This document shows positions 10,189 to 18,634 of a DNA stretch of 64,000 nt, in pieces. Source of the DNA: Arthrobacter sp. SPG23 (lineage in GTDB: Bacteria; Actinomycetota; Actinomycetes; Actinomycetales; Micrococcaceae); NCBI RefSeq assembly GCF_000876655.1, contig NZ_JYCN01000001.1:62001-126000 (forward strand), read 5' to 3'. The position numbers and the translations under genes are program-made. Each line of letters starts with the position of its first letter. Within the stretch, counting starts at the first letter, position 1. The notes under the pieces are model-generated. The model saw only the letters and a list, made by a program, of their open reading frames with translations, did no database searches and was not told the DNA's origin.

Positions 10189-10921
10189 GGAACCGGGCCT
10201 CCAGCCGCTCTTCGGCCGCGGTTGCGGCGCCGCCGTCCACCTGCCGGGTGACGCGGTACGCAGCCTTGCCCCGCACCTCGGTGACCGCCTCCACAAGGTC
10301 CGTGCCGAAGTAAACCAGGCCCGCGCCGTCGTCCGTGCAGTGGGTTTCGCCGAGCGTGCCGTCGGCCACTAGCCGGTGCACCAGCGGGCGGCGCTGTACC
10401 TCGGAGTCGTAGTGCACGCCGTTGGCATAGGGGAGGAAACCCAGTGCGTTGGTCACCGGACGCAGCTGCGGGCCGAACGAATCAGTGGTGCCGCCCTGGA
10501 ACCAGCAGATGGAGCCGGCCGAGACACCGGCGAGGACCACGCCTGCTTCCCACACCCGCCGCAGGATTCCGTCGAGGCCGTGCGCCCGCCAGACCGCCAG
10601 GAGGTTCACCACCGAACCGCCGTTGACCCACACCACATCCTGTTCCAGCAGGTGTGCTTCCGGGTCCTCGATGCTTGGCATGGTGAAAAGGTTGAGGTGG
10701 CTGAAATCGAAGCCCGCGGTCTTTGCCGCCTGGTCCATTTCCGCGTTGAACCAGCGCTGGTCACCCGCAGCAGTGCCGATATGCGTCACGCGCGGGGCGC
10801 GCCCGGTGACGCCGGAAAGTTCGACGGCGTGGTGCAGCAGGGCGTCAAACTCCAGCCGTGAGCGCCGGCCGGCCTTGTAACCGCCGGACGTGGCAAGGAT
10901 GGTTGGCTGGTGGGCTGTCAT
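10181..10921 (-). CDS. pepE: peptidase E (S51 family, class I glutamine amidotransferase-like)
   Basis: 246-residue cytoplasmic serine peptidase fold. The nucleophile elbow GVSAGSICWF (Ser about residue 135) matches the S51/PepE and cyanophycinase group, as does the preceding WVNGGSVVNLLAVWR motif. PepE cleaves Asp-Xaa dipeptides (family knowledge). A strong RBS, aaaggagga, precedes the ATG. The stop overlaps the TTG start of the amidase, suggesting translational coupling. Divergent from the rhodanese gene across 113 bp. Confidence 0.9.
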   Translation of the reverse strand: MTAHQPTILATSGGYKAGRRSRLEFDALLHHAVELSGVTGRAPRVTHIGTAAGDQRWFNAEMDQAAKTAGFDFSHLNLFTMPSIEDPEAHLLEQDVVWVNGGSVVNLLAVWRAHGLDGILRRVWEAGVVLAGVSAGSICWFQGGTTDSFGPQLRPVTNALGFLPYANGVHYDSEVQRRPLVHRLVADGTLGETHCTDDGAGLVYFGTDLVEAVTEVRGKAAYRVTRQVDGGAATAAEERLEARFLG

Positions 10922-11034
10922 CGACGGTCCTCCTTTACGGTCCCCTTGAAGCGTAACGTGCCCCGGATTCGGGATGTCCGACTCCCGCGGAGGCTACGCT
11001 GGAGGCGGACCCGTATTTTCCGGAGAGGACTTCC

Positions 11035-11361
11035 ATGAGCGACTTCGAAACCGTGACCGTGACCGACGTTCCTGCCGACGCCAGAATCCTTGACGTGCGG
11101 GAGGACTACGAGTGGTCGGCCGGGCACGCCGAGGGTGCCCTGCACATTCCACTGGACCAGCTGCCGGCCAGGCTCGGCGAGCTGGACCCGGACGAAGACG
11201 TGTATGTCATCTGCCGCACCGGCGGCCGCTCATTCCGCGCCGCCAAGTGGCTCGTGGGGCAGGGATATTCCGCTTTCAATGTGGCCGGCGGAATGGACCA
11301 ATGGCTTGAGTCGGGCCTGCCGCTGGTTTCGGACAACGGCCTCAAGCCGGTCATCCTCTAG
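11035..11361 (+). CDS. rhodanese-like domain protein
   Basis: 108-residue single-domain rhodanese. The active-site loop is CRTGGRS with the catalytic Cys at residue 60. ILDVREDYEWSAGHAEGA gives the CH2A-type entry motif, and GGMDQW is the usual C-terminal block. Such proteins carry a persulfide sulfur in the cytoplasm and serve sulfur transfer or stress roles; the partner is unknown. Its RBS is ggagagg. It is followed 80 bp later by pheA on the same strand. Confidence 0.92.
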   Translation: MSDFETVTVTDVPADARILDVREDYEWSAGHAEGALHIPLDQLPARLGELDPDEDVYVICRTGGRSFRAAKWLVGQGYSAFNVAGGMDQWLESGLPLVSDNGLKPVIL

Positions 11362-11441
11362 CACGCGCCCTGGCCGCGCGGCACCAGCACTTCCACAGGC
11401 CGCCCACCGGGCGGCGCTGACCTGATCAAGAAGGACCCTCC

Positions 11442-12425
11442 ATGCCCGCAGCATCCGTCACCTACACCTTCCTCGGCCCGGCGGGAACGTTCACCGAGGC
11501 CGCGCTGATGCAGGTGCCGGGTGCCGTCGAGGCTGTCCGCATCCCTTCGTCCAACGTGAATACAGCCCTGGACAAGGTCCGCGACGGATCAGCCGACGCC
11601 GCCATGGTGCCCATCGAGAACTCCGTGGAGGGCGGCGTCACGGCAACACTGGATGCCATTGCGTCCGGTGCCGAACTGCGGATTGTCCGGGAGGCGCTGG
11701 TGCCCATCAGCTTCGTGCTGGTAGCCCGGCCCGGCGTGGACATCCCGGATATCCGCCGGATCTCCACCCACAGCCACGCGTGGGCCCAATGCAGGCTGTG
11801 GGTGGAAGCTAATATGCCAAATGTGGAATACATTCCGGCGTCTTCCACGGCGGCAGGGGCAATGGGTTTGCTGGACGAGGAGGGCGTCCACTACGACGCC
11901 GCCATCTGCGCACCGATCGTGGCCGCCGAGCAGCCCGGACTGCACGTCCTGGCCGAGAACATCGGGGACAACCCGGGCGCGGTAACGCGTTTCGTCCTGG
12001 TCAGCCGGCCCGGCGCGCTCCCGCCCCGCACCGGAGCGGACAAGACCACGGTGGTGGTTCCGCTGCCGGAGGACCGGCCAGGTGCACTGATGGAGATCCT
12101 GGACCAGTTCGCCACCCGAGGCGTGAACCTCAGCCGCATCGAATCCCGCCCCACCGGGCAGTACCTCGGCCACTATTTCTTCAGCATCGACGCCGACGGC
12201 CACGTGGAGGACGCCCGTGTTGCCGACGCCCTGGCGGGGTTGCACCGCATCAGCCCCGCCACACGCTTCCTGGGGTCCTACCCGCGGGCCGATGCGCAGA
12301 GCCCGGACGTGGCACCGCATACCTCCGACGAAGCATTCCAGGCCGCACATGAATGGGTGGCAGGGATACTCAAAGGGGCATCGATCGAGCCTGTTCATGC
12401 CCCGCGCGGTTCGCCCACAGCTTAG
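11442..12425 (+). CDS. pheA: prephenate dehydratase
   Basis: 327 residues; converts prephenate to phenylpyruvate in phenylalanine synthesis. The catalytic domain begins TFLGPAGTFTEAAL and includes the essential TRF motif (AVTRFVLVSRPG). A C-terminal ACT domain (about residues 198-275, with DRPGALMEILDQF and NLSRIESRP) is the phenylalanine-sensing feedback module. No chorismate mutase domain is fused, as is usual in actinobacteria. The start ATG follows a weak aaggaccc RBS. Confidence 0.95.
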   Translation: MPAASVTYTFLGPAGTFTEAALMQVPGAVEAVRIPSSNVNTALDKVRDGSADAAMVPIENSVEGGVTATLDAIASGAELRIVREALVPISFVLVARPGVDIPDIRRISTHSHAWAQCRLWVEANMPNVEYIPASSTAAGAMGLLDEEGVHYDAAICAPIVAAEQPGLHVLAENIGDNPGAVTRFVLVSRPGALPPRTGADKTTVVVPLPEDRPGALMEILDQFATRGVNLSRIESRPTGQYLGHYFFSIDADGHVEDARVADALAGLHRISPATRFLGSYPRADAQSPDVAPHTSDEAFQAAHEWVAGILKGASIEPVHAPRGSPTA

Positions 12426-12517
12426 GCAAATGCCCCTCCGGGTACTTCCCCGCCTGCACCGCAGTGCGTATGCTTGCCTGATCCATTGGGGAAGGCCTCT
12501 ACCGGAAGGAGCGGGTC

Positions 12518-12727
12518 ATGTCAGGATCCAGCAGCGACAACGACGGCCAGGGAATGATCGTTAATCCCAAACCGACTGCCGATAACCAGGACTGGGACGG
12601 CGACGATGCAGACAGGGCGGATCGCCTGCGCTTCGAAGAGGAGCAAGCCATGATCCGTGAGCAGTCCGAAGCGCGTGCCGCGGCCAAGGCCGCAGCGGAG
12701 GCAGAGGAGAAGAAAGCCAGCGCCTGA
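12518..12727 (+). CDS. small charged coiled-coil hypothetical protein
   Basis: 69 residues with a clear RBS (ggaaggagcgggtc before ATG). The first 25 residues are polar and Asn/Asp-rich. From about residue 30 to the end it is a continuous charged, Ala-rich helix (DRADRLRFEEEQAMIREQ, then repeated A/E/K), likely a coiled coil. No signal peptide or known domain. Function unknown. It lies between pheA and the convergent lipid-kinase gene. Confidence 0.65.
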   Translation: MSGSSSDNDGQGMIVNPKPTADNQDWDGDDADRADRLRFEEEQAMIREQSEARAAAKAAAEAEEKKASA

Positions 12728-12765
12728 GTCCTGAGTCTCCGCAGGAGGCTTCCCCTCCCGGGTGC

Positions 12766-13860
12766 CTACTGCGGGGCCGAGGCTACTCTGCCGGGGGCTT
12801 CGGCACCCTTACTCTCCGGCACCCGGACCAGCAGGGACCGCGGCTCCACTTGAACGGTAACGTCGGTCGCCTCCCCGGAGGGGTCGCCGTCGACCTGGGT
12901 GGCCACCGGCTCGGCGCATTTGATGACGATCTTGCCGGAGCGGTAATAGCTCATCACCGGCAGGTTCCTCTTGTGCTTGAACATGATCTTCGCGTACATC
13001 GCGATCCACCCGATGGCGCTGCGGGGGCTCATCACCACCACGTCCAGCATTCCGTCGTCGATCATTGCCTGCGGAATGAAGTCGATGCCGCCCGGAATGA
13101 GGCCGCAGTTGGCGAACAGCACACTGCGGATCTTCCGGGACTGTTCCGGCTGGTCGTCCAAGGCGATGGACACCTTCTTGCGCCGCCCGGGCAGGTGCCG
13201 GACTCCGGCCTCCGTGTAGGCGAGCCAGCCCACCGCCTTTTTCAACCCGTCGTTGGTGTCTCCCACCACCTCGGCGTCCATGCCCATGCCCGCGATCACC
13301 AGGAACGCGTGCTCTGACGAGGCGCCCGTCCGCGAGTTCCTGATACCCATGCGGGCAGTGTCGATGTGCCGCTGGTGCCCGAAGAGTGCTGTCTGGATGC
13401 TGCCGTGGAGGTCGTTGACGTCCAAGTGGATGTTCCTGGCCAACAGGTTTCCCGTCCCCAGCGGAACCAGGCCCATCGGCACATTCGTGCGGGCCAGCTT
13501 CTCAGCCACCACGCGCACCGTGCCGTCCCCGCCGCCCACCAGGACGACGTCGGCCCCGCTGGCGACTGCCGCCTCGGCCTGAGCGTATCCGGGGTCCTCG
13601 GCCGTTGTCTCGAAAAAGAGGGGGGCTTCCCAGCCGGCGGACAGGCAGGCGCGCTGGATGAGCGCACGGGCTTCCGACGATTTCGCCTTGACCGGGTTCA
13701 TCACCACGGCCACCTTCTGTTGCACCATGCCCGGATGGTGCGTGTCCTCCTGGACGGCGCTGCGCGTATGCAGTGCCTTCAGCCTCCGCACGCCCCACCA
13801 GCTGGAGACCGCGAAAGCCAGGGCCGCAGCAAGGATGAGGTAGAGCAGCCAATCGTTCAT
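12766..13860 (-). CDS. diacylglycerol/lipid kinase family protein
   Basis: 364 residues. One N-terminal membrane helix ([18 protein letters not shown], residues 4-21) is followed by a DAGK catalytic domain: [10 protein letters not shown] at its start, the nucleotide-binding [11 protein letters not shown] loop (about 107-117), and [11 protein letters not shown]. This is the actinobacterial membrane-anchored lipid kinase type (DgkB/YegS superfamily), which phosphorylates diacylglycerol or a related lipid with ATP. The lipid substrate is not determinable here. Divergent from serS across 77 bp. Confidence 0.9.
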   Translation of the reverse strand: MNDWLLYLILAAALAFAVSSWWGVRRLKALHTRSAVQEDTHHPGMVQQKVAVVMNPVKAKSSEARALIQRACLSAGWEAPLFFETTAEDPGYAQAEAAVASGADVVLVGGGDGTVRVVAEKLARTNVPMGLVPLGTGNLLARNIHLDVNDLHGSIQTALFGHQRHIDTARMGIRNSRTGASSEHAFLVIAGMGMDAEVVGDTNDGLKKAVGWLAYTEAGVRHLPGRRKKVSIALDDQPEQSRKIRSVLFANCGLIPGGIDFIPQAMIDDGMLDVVVMSPRSAIGWIAMYAKIMFKHKRNLPVMSYYRSGKIVIKCAEPVATQVDGDPSGEATDVTVQVEPRSLLVRVPESKGAEAPGRVASAPQ

Positions 13861-13925
13861 GGTGCTCCAACACTATCCCGCGCCGACGTCCGCACGGCCC
13901 ACCGTGTCATGGCGGGCGGATTCGA

Positions 13926-13940
13926 TACTCTTGTCTGGTG
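13926..13940 (+). promoter_or_regulatory. candidate leaderless promoter of serS
   Basis: A TANNNT box (tactct, 13926-13931) ends 6 nt before the GTG start of serS, and no Shine-Dalgarno is present. A transcript starting about 7 nt after the box would begin at or next to the start codon. Confidence 0.45.
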
Positions 13941-15218
13941 ATCGACGTAAAAGACCTCAGCGAAAATCCGGACAAGTTCCGTGCCAGCCAGCGCGCCCGC
14001 GGCGCCGACGAGTCCGTGGTGGATGCGATCATCTCGGCAGACGCGGCACGGCGTGCTGCCCTGATCCGCTTCGAGAACCTCCGCGCCGAGCAGAACGTGT
14101 TCGGCAAGAAGGTGGCGCAGGCCAAGGGCGAGGAGAAGCAGGCACTGCTGGCAGAGGTCAAGGTCCTGGCCGCATCGGTCAAGGCCGCTTCGGCTGAGGC
14201 CGACGTTGCCCAGGCCCAACAGGAGGAACTGCTCCGCGCCATCCCCAACCTGATTGTGGACGGCGTTCCGGAAGGCGGCGAGGACGACTACATTGTGGTC
14301 AAGACCGTCGGCGAACCCCGGGAGTTCCCGGATTTCGAGCCGAAGGACCACCTGGAAATCGGTGAGCTGATCGGCGCCATCGACATGGAGCGCGGCGCCA
14401 AGGTGTCCGGTTCACGCTTCTACTTCCTCCGCGGCGTAGGCGCCCGGCTGGAAATGGCGCTCCTGCAGATGGCCATGGAACAGGCCATCGATGCCGGCTT
14501 CGTCCCCATGATCACCCCCACGCTGGTCCGTCCGGAAACAATGCAGGGCACCGGCTTCGACGTCAAGCACGACGCCGAGATCTACCGCCTCGCCGAAGAC
14601 GACCTGTACCTGGTGGGCACCTCGGAGGTGGCCCTCGCCGGGTACCACGCGGACGAGATCCTGGACCTCTCCGCCGGCCCCATCCGCTATGCAGGCCAGA
14701 GCTCCTGCTACCGCCGCGAGGCGGGGTCGCACGGCAAGGACACCCGCGGCATCATCCGGGTCCACCAGTTCAACAAGGTGGAAATGTTCATCTACACCAC
14801 GGTGGAAGAGGCCGCCGCCGAGCACGAGCGCCTGCTTGCGTGGGAAGAGGAGATGCTGGCCAAGTGCGAGCTCCCGTACCGCGTGATCGATACCGCGGCG
14901 GGCGACCTCGGCAACTCGGCGGCCCGGAAGTTCGACTGCGAGGCCTGGGTGCCCACGCAGGGCGCCTACCGCGAACTGACGTCCACCTCGAACTGCACCA
15001 CGTTCCAGGCGCGCCGCCTGAACATCCGTGAGCGGGTGCTGAACGAGGACGGCGCCCCCAAGGGGACCCGCGCCGTCGCCACGTTGAACGGCACGCTGGC
15101 AACCACCCGGTGGATCGTGGCCATTCTGGAGCACCACCAGAACGAGGACGGCTCGGTGAACGTCCCGAAGGCACTCCAGAAGTACCTCGGCGGGATGGAA
15201 GTACTGCCCGTGCTGTAG
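13938..15218 (+). CDS. serS: seryl-tRNA synthetase
   Basis: 426-residue class II synthetase that charges tRNA-Ser. An N-terminal antiparallel coiled-coil arm (about residues 28-105, with [20 protein letters not shown]) is the tRNA-binding hairpin. The catalytic core contains [15 protein letters not shown] and motif 2 around [22 protein letters not shown], with motif 3 near [10 protein letters not shown] at the end. GTG start. Length and motifs are normal. Confidence 0.97.
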   Translation: MIDVKDLSENPDKFRASQRARGADESVVDAIISADAARRAALIRFENLRAEQNVFGKKVAQAKGEEKQALLAEVKVLAASVKAASAEADVAQAQQEELLRAIPNLIVDGVPEGGEDDYIVVKTVGEPREFPDFEPKDHLEIGELIGAIDMERGAKVSGSRFYFLRGVGARLEMALLQMAMEQAIDAGFVPMITPTLVRPETMQGTGFDVKHDAEIYRLAEDDLYLVGTSEVALAGYHADEILDLSAGPIRYAGQSSCYRREAGSHGKDTRGIIRVHQFNKVEMFIYTTVEEAAAEHERLLAWEEEMLAKCELPYRVIDTAAGDLGNSAARKFDCEAWVPTQGAYRELTSTSNCTTFQARRLNIRERVLNEDGAPKGTRAVATLNGTLATTRWIVAILEHHQNEDGSVNVPKALQKYLGGMEVLPVL

Positions 15219-15244
15219 TTCCCGGATCCGGCGGAAATTCCCCG

Positions 15245-16288
15245 TCATGTAGTCAATCCCCCGGGCAACGCCGGGGGGATTGGTCCGCGTGGCGGGGACT
15301 TCTGCACCGTGATGCCGGCAGCCGAGAGCTTGCGCCTCAGGAGCGCAGCGTTGGTTGCGGCCTGCCAGTCCCAGCGGACAACCTGGTAGCCGAGCGCCCG
15401 AAGCCTGTCCTCACGCTTCTTTTCCGCCAGAATGGCTTCGCGGGTGCTCATGTCGCCTAGGAATGCGTCGTCGAGGTACTTTGCGTCGCCATCGAATTCC
15501 CCGATGACTCTTTGTTCCGGCCAGAAGAAATCCGTCCGCCCGATAAAGCCTTCGTCATCGTAGAACGCATGCTGCAGGACGGGCGCAGGAAGGCCCAGGA
15601 CGTGCATGAGCGCCCTGCTCCGGGATTCACCGACTGACTCTGATGCCTCATCTGCCAGCGCAAGTACTTCCAGGACACGCCGGCGTTTGGCGTTCGAACG
15701 GAGAAGGGCGGAGGCCTCCTGCAATTGCTGGCGCGTCAACTTCTCGCTACTGGCGCGGCGGCTGCCGAGCACCGCGTCCATGGCGGCCACAGCCTCGGGC
15801 AGTTCCATTCGGACTACGCAGTCAATCACCGTCTGGACGAGTGAAGTGACGGCCACGCCCCGGTGTTCCACAATGTCAGCGGTCCAGTGATGCCGTGAGA
15901 TTCCGTAGCCGCGCACTTGTTCCAGCCCGGTGAGGCCGGTCTTCGGATCCTTGGCCGCCTGGGTGGTTGCGGGCAGCCTGCCAGCTTTGTGCGGCGACTC
16001 CGTGATGATGTGAATGTGCGCCGGAACCCGGGGGAGGGGCAACCGCCAGAGGCGGAGTGCAGTCAGGTAGCAGAATGCGGCGGACGGATCACTGGAGGCC
16101 ACCGCCCCAATTGTGGCCCCATACCGTTGCCAGGGCTTGAGGGCGAGCCATGCGGACTTGTTGTAATAGACCCCGAACCTTACCCGCACCAACTCGCCCT
16201 TTTTATAGGCGCGGCTAAGGCTTCGGCTGTTTCCCGTGAGGGCACGTCTGCGGCTGGCAAGAATGAGCATCGGGGGAGCGGAATTCAT
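15245..16288 (-). CDS. AbiEi/DUF559-like protein with endonuclease-like C-terminal domain
   Basis: 347 residues. The N-terminal part (about 10-75) resembles the short winged-helix found in AbiEi-type antitoxin-like proteins (ALTGNSRSLSRAYKKGELVRVRFGVYY). The C-terminal part (about 225-320) has a Vsr/DUF559 restriction-endonuclease-like layout: an E in SVGESRSR, then GRTDFFWPEQRVIGEFDGDAKY, then REDRLRALGYQVVRWDW, giving a possible E...D...E-x-D site. Such proteins are common as singletons in actinobacteria. No cognate AbiEii-type toxin lies beside it, so a toxin-antitoxin role is not supported here. Function unknown; DNA-related activity is inference. Confidence 0.75.
   Translation of the reverse strand: MNSAPPMLILASRRRALTGNSRSLSRAYKKGELVRVRFGVYYNKSAWLALKPWQRYGATIGAVASSDPSAAFCYLTALRLWRLPLPRVPAHIHIITESPHKAGRLPATTQAAKDPKTGLTGLEQVRGYGISRHHWTADIVEHRGVAVTSLVQTVIDCVVRMELPEAVAAMDAVLGSRRASSEKLTRQQLQEASALLRSNAKRRRVLEVLALADEASESVGESRSRALMHVLGLPAPVLQHAFYDDEGFIGRTDFFWPEQRVIGEFDGDAKYLDDAFLGDMSTREAILAEKKREDRLRALGYQVVRWDWQAATNAALLRRKLSAAGITVQKSPPRGPIPPALPGGLTT
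15254..15282. terminator. hairpin at the serS / AbiEi-like convergent junction
   Basis: caatcccccgg at 15254-15264 and ccggggggattg at 15271-15282 pair with a one-base bulge and a 6-nt loop. It lies within the last codons of the minus-strand gene and 36 bp past the serS stop, so it can serve both transcripts. Confidence 0.6.
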
Positions 16289-16353
16289 GCTCCCATGCTG
16301 GAGCGGCCATCCCCGCTCATCCAGACGCGCGTGCCCCGATGTGGATAAGTCCA

Positions 16354-16406
16354 GTCAACTCCCTTAGGAATGGACCACTCCTTGTGGAACGCCGAGGGGA
16401 GTTGAC
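16354..16406. repeat. 10-bp inverted repeat with inner stem in divergent intergenic DNA
   Basis: gtcaactccc (16354-16363) is exactly complementary to gggagttgac (16397-16406). Between the arms a ccac...gtgg stem can also form. The 296-bp stretch 16289-16584 lies between divergently transcribed genes and contains no supported gene. Confidence 0.7.
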
Positions 16407-16479
16407 CATGCAGCGGGGGCATCTGCCGGGCTTCGGAGCGGGCACCGTCCTGGCAGCCGGGCTGCGCGGTGACGAACCG

Positions 16480-16517
16480 GTAAACACCCACAGTGTGGAA
16501 AAACTGTGGGTGTTTAC
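16480..16517. repeat. perfect 15-bp inverted repeat upstream of the HAD gene
   Basis: gtaaacacccacagt (16480-16494) and its exact complement (16503-16517) flank an 8-nt loop gtggaaaa. It sits between two divergent genes, where a terminator for either is not needed. It may be an operator, a mobile repeat, or a transcription block between the two promoters. Confidence 0.85.
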
Positions 16518-16584
16518 CACAAGTTTATGGCCGCTGTGGCGTGCGTCCTAGCGGCGCGTCCGCGGCGTCTGCTGTACTAGGTGA

Positions 16585-17448
16585 ATGACAACATTGACTG
16601 AAACCTCAGTCGCTGGCAACGACGACCAGCGAAACGACGGCCAGAACGACCCCGCCCAGAAGCTCATGGTGGCCCTGGACGTCGACGGCACCCTGGTCAA
16701 CCATGACGGCCACATGTCGGCTCCCGTGCGTGAAGCGGCCCAGGCGGTTGTGGCCGCCGGCCACGAAGTCCTGATCGCCACCGGCCGGTCCCTGAATGCC
16801 ACCCTGCCCATCATCGAGCAGATCGGGATCGACACGGGCTACGCGGTGTGCTGCAACGGCGGCGTGACCCTCCGGCTCGATCCGGCCCACCCCGACGGCT
16901 ACGAAGTCATCCGCAAAGCCACGTTCGATCCGGGGCCGGCGCTCCGCGCCCTCCGCAAGCGGCTTCCCATGGCCAAGTACGCGCTGGAGGATGAGCACGG
17001 CAACTTCCTTTCCACCGAGCGCTTCCAGGACGCAAGCTTTGGCGTCGAGGCAATCGGCGTGGACTTCCAGACAATGCTGGATGCCACCGCTGTGCGCGTT
17101 GTGGTGTTCAGTTCAGAGAACACGTCCGAGGAATTCAACGAGGCCATCAAGCACATCGGCCTCTCCGGCGTCACGTATTCGGTTGGGTGGACCGCCTGGC
17201 TGGACATCGCCGCCGAAGGGGTGACCAAGGCCAGCGCCCTGGAACACCTCCGCGGGCACCTGAGCATCGAGTCGCACCTCACGGTGGCGATCGGCGACGG
17301 CCGCAACGACATCGAGATGCTCACCTGGGCCGGCCGCGGCGTCGCCATGGGCCAGGCTCCCGACGAAGTGCTTGCCGTTGCGGACGAGGTCACCATGTCC
17401 GTCCACGACGACGGCGCCGCGCACGTTCTCCGCAGCCTGCTTTCTTAA
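16585..17448 (+). CDS. HAD-superfamily (Cof-type) phosphatase
   Basis: 287 residues. HAD motif I is ALDVDGTLVNHDG (nucleophile Asp about residue 32), motif II lies near LIATGRSLNAT, and the C-terminal motif IV region reads AIGDGRNDIEMLTWAGRGVAMGQA, which is the Cof/YwpJ subfamily signature with a C2B cap between. These Mg-dependent cytoplasmic phosphatases act on sugar phosphates or FMN-like substrates; which one cannot be told. The first ~25 residues are a polar extension before the domain. Confidence 0.9.
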   Translation: MTTLTETSVAGNDDQRNDGQNDPAQKLMVALDVDGTLVNHDGHMSAPVREAAQAVVAAGHEVLIATGRSLNATLPIIEQIGIDTGYAVCCNGGVTLRLDPAHPDGYEVIRKATFDPGPALRALRKRLPMAKYALEDEHGNFLSTERFQDASFGVEAIGVDFQTMLDATAVRVVVFSSENTSEEFNEAIKHIGLSGVTYSVGWTAWLDIAAEGVTKASALEHLRGHLSIESHLTVAIGDGRNDIEMLTWAGRGVAMGQAPDEVLAVADEVTMSVHDDGAAHVLRSLLS

Positions 17449-17494
17449 GTAACTGCTTCGCGTCCTGGGACGGCACGGCGCGGACGGAACCGGC

Positions 17495-18094
17495 TCAGCG
17501 GACCTCGAGGATCAGCTGGAGCAGCCGGGCCGCAGCCGGGCGGGCTGCGTGTTCCTCGTTCCACTGGGACCTGGCCACGGCCTTGCTGACGGCCTGGGTG
17601 GTGATGCCAAGCTCCTGGGCCACAGCCTTCTGCTGGCCCCGCACGCCAGGCGTGAGCAGGTCCAGGACACGCCACTCTGCCGCGCTACGGTCATGCACAA
17701 TATGGCCGAGGAGCTTCAGGACGGCCTCAGCTTCCGCGGCGAGATCGGCGAACGGACCGTCAACGGCAACGGGGACGCGGTCCTTGCCGTTCCGCAGGCG
17801 GTCCACAGCGCGGCGGGCGTAGACCAGGCCGTGCCCGGTAGCGTCCTTGATCTGGTTGGGCAGCGGTTCGTTCACGGGACCCACGCCGATTCCCACGAAC
17901 CAACTGCCGCAGCGAAGGGCGATCAGGGCTGCCTCCACCGCCTGGTGCGGAAACTCGACGATGCCCTGGACCTCGTCCTCCACTGAGCGGTCGAAATCAA
18001 GGCGCGCCGGGATGTGCCGCAGGTCCTTGAGCAACTGCGGCACCCGGTCGCCGTCGCGCCGGCTGTCCGTTTGGTTGATGGTCAGCGTGAACAT
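17495..18094 (-). CDS. SatD-like / HTH DNA-binding protein
   Basis: 199 residues. The N-terminal part (FTLTINQTDSRRDGDRVPQLL ... DEVQGIV) matches the pattern of SatD-family proteins seen in actinobacteria. The C-terminal ~55 residues (WRVLDLLTPGVRGQQKAVAQ, then LGITTQAVSKAVARSQW) form a MarR-like helix-turn-helix in which AVAQELGITTQAVSKAV reads as the recognition unit. A DNA-binding regulator is likely; ligand and targets are unknown. The ATG lacks an RBS but has a TATTCT box 10 nt upstream. A small RDD-like membrane ORF ends 6 bp upstream of it. Confidence 0.75.
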   Translation of the reverse strand: MFTLTINQTDSRRDGDRVPQLLKDLRHIPARLDFDRSVEDEVQGIVEFPHQAVEAALIALRCGSWFVGIGVGPVNEPLPNQIKDATGHGLVYARRAVDRLRNGKDRVPVAVDGPFADLAAEAEAVLKLLGHIVHDRSAAEWRVLDLLTPGVRGQQKAVAQELGITTQAVSKAVARSQWNEEHAARPAAARLLQLILEVR

Positions 18095-18110
18095 TGTGGA
18101 TCACAGAATA
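18094..18110 (-). promoter_or_regulatory. candidate near-leaderless promoter of the SatD-like gene
   Basis: On the minus strand, tattct (complement of 18105-18110) ends 10 nt before the ATG at 18094, with no Shine-Dalgarno between. It overlaps the last codons of the upstream RDD-like ORF. Confidence 0.45.
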
Positions 18111-18439
18111 CCCGGTGGCCGTCCTTCCGGGCCTACCACTGCGCGGACGTCCACGGCCGTGAACTTCGCGTCAAAGGTGTCCCCGCTGCCGCCTCCGAGT
18201 GCGGAGGCGAACGCCATCAGCAAGTAGGCGGGCGCGAACGACCAGCAGACGGCGCGCCAGCCGCCGAGCCAGGCGCCCGACGTCGTGCCGTCCGCGATTC
18301 TGACAGCACGCATCCCGGCTGCCGCATCACCCAGGCTGCCAACCGCACCGCAGATCATGCCGTATCCGAAGAGGACCAGGAACCACGCTGCCACGCGCTT
18401 GCCTTGATCACGGACGCACCATTGCCTAGCGTGGTGCAT
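18101..18439 (-). CDS. small RDD-like membrane protein (possible)
   Basis: 112 residues with two hydrophobic stretches: AAWFLVLFGYGMICGAVGSL (about 17-36) and AVCWSFAPAYLLMAFASAL (about 63-81). The segment MRAVRIADGTTSGAWLGGWR followed by a closing DTFDAKFTAVDVR recalls the second half of RDD domains (V..R..DG....W...R, then D...T.V.V). It is short for an RDD protein, and the RBS is weak. It may be a truncated or divergent RDD protein, or a fortuitous ORF; codon bias and the 6-bp spacing to the next gene favour a real one. Confidence 0.5.
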   Translation of the reverse strand: MHHARQWCVRDQGKRVAAWFLVLFGYGMICGAVGSLGDAAAGMRAVRIADGTTSGAWLGGWRAVCWSFAPAYLLMAFASALGGGSGDTFDAKFTAVDVRAVVGPEGRPPGIL

Positions 18440-18634
18440 CTTTCATGGCCATTGCCACGGTGGGTTCCCCTTGTTCCAACGCCGAATCAAAACAGAATGA
18501 ACTTGCCCTGTGACGCGTTGCTTCGCGATGGGTAGGACAACCCACCCTGCCCGTAGGTTGTGCCCGTGCCGTGAAGATGTTGCGATGGGGGAGGACGCTG
18601 CCGACGGCGGCATTGACGGAAACGGAGGACCGCC

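Noticed and set aside
15245..16288. AbiEi-like protein as half of a toxin-antitoxin pair
   Set aside because: No AbiEii-type nucleotidyltransferase gene lies beside it; the family is often a singleton in actinobacteria.
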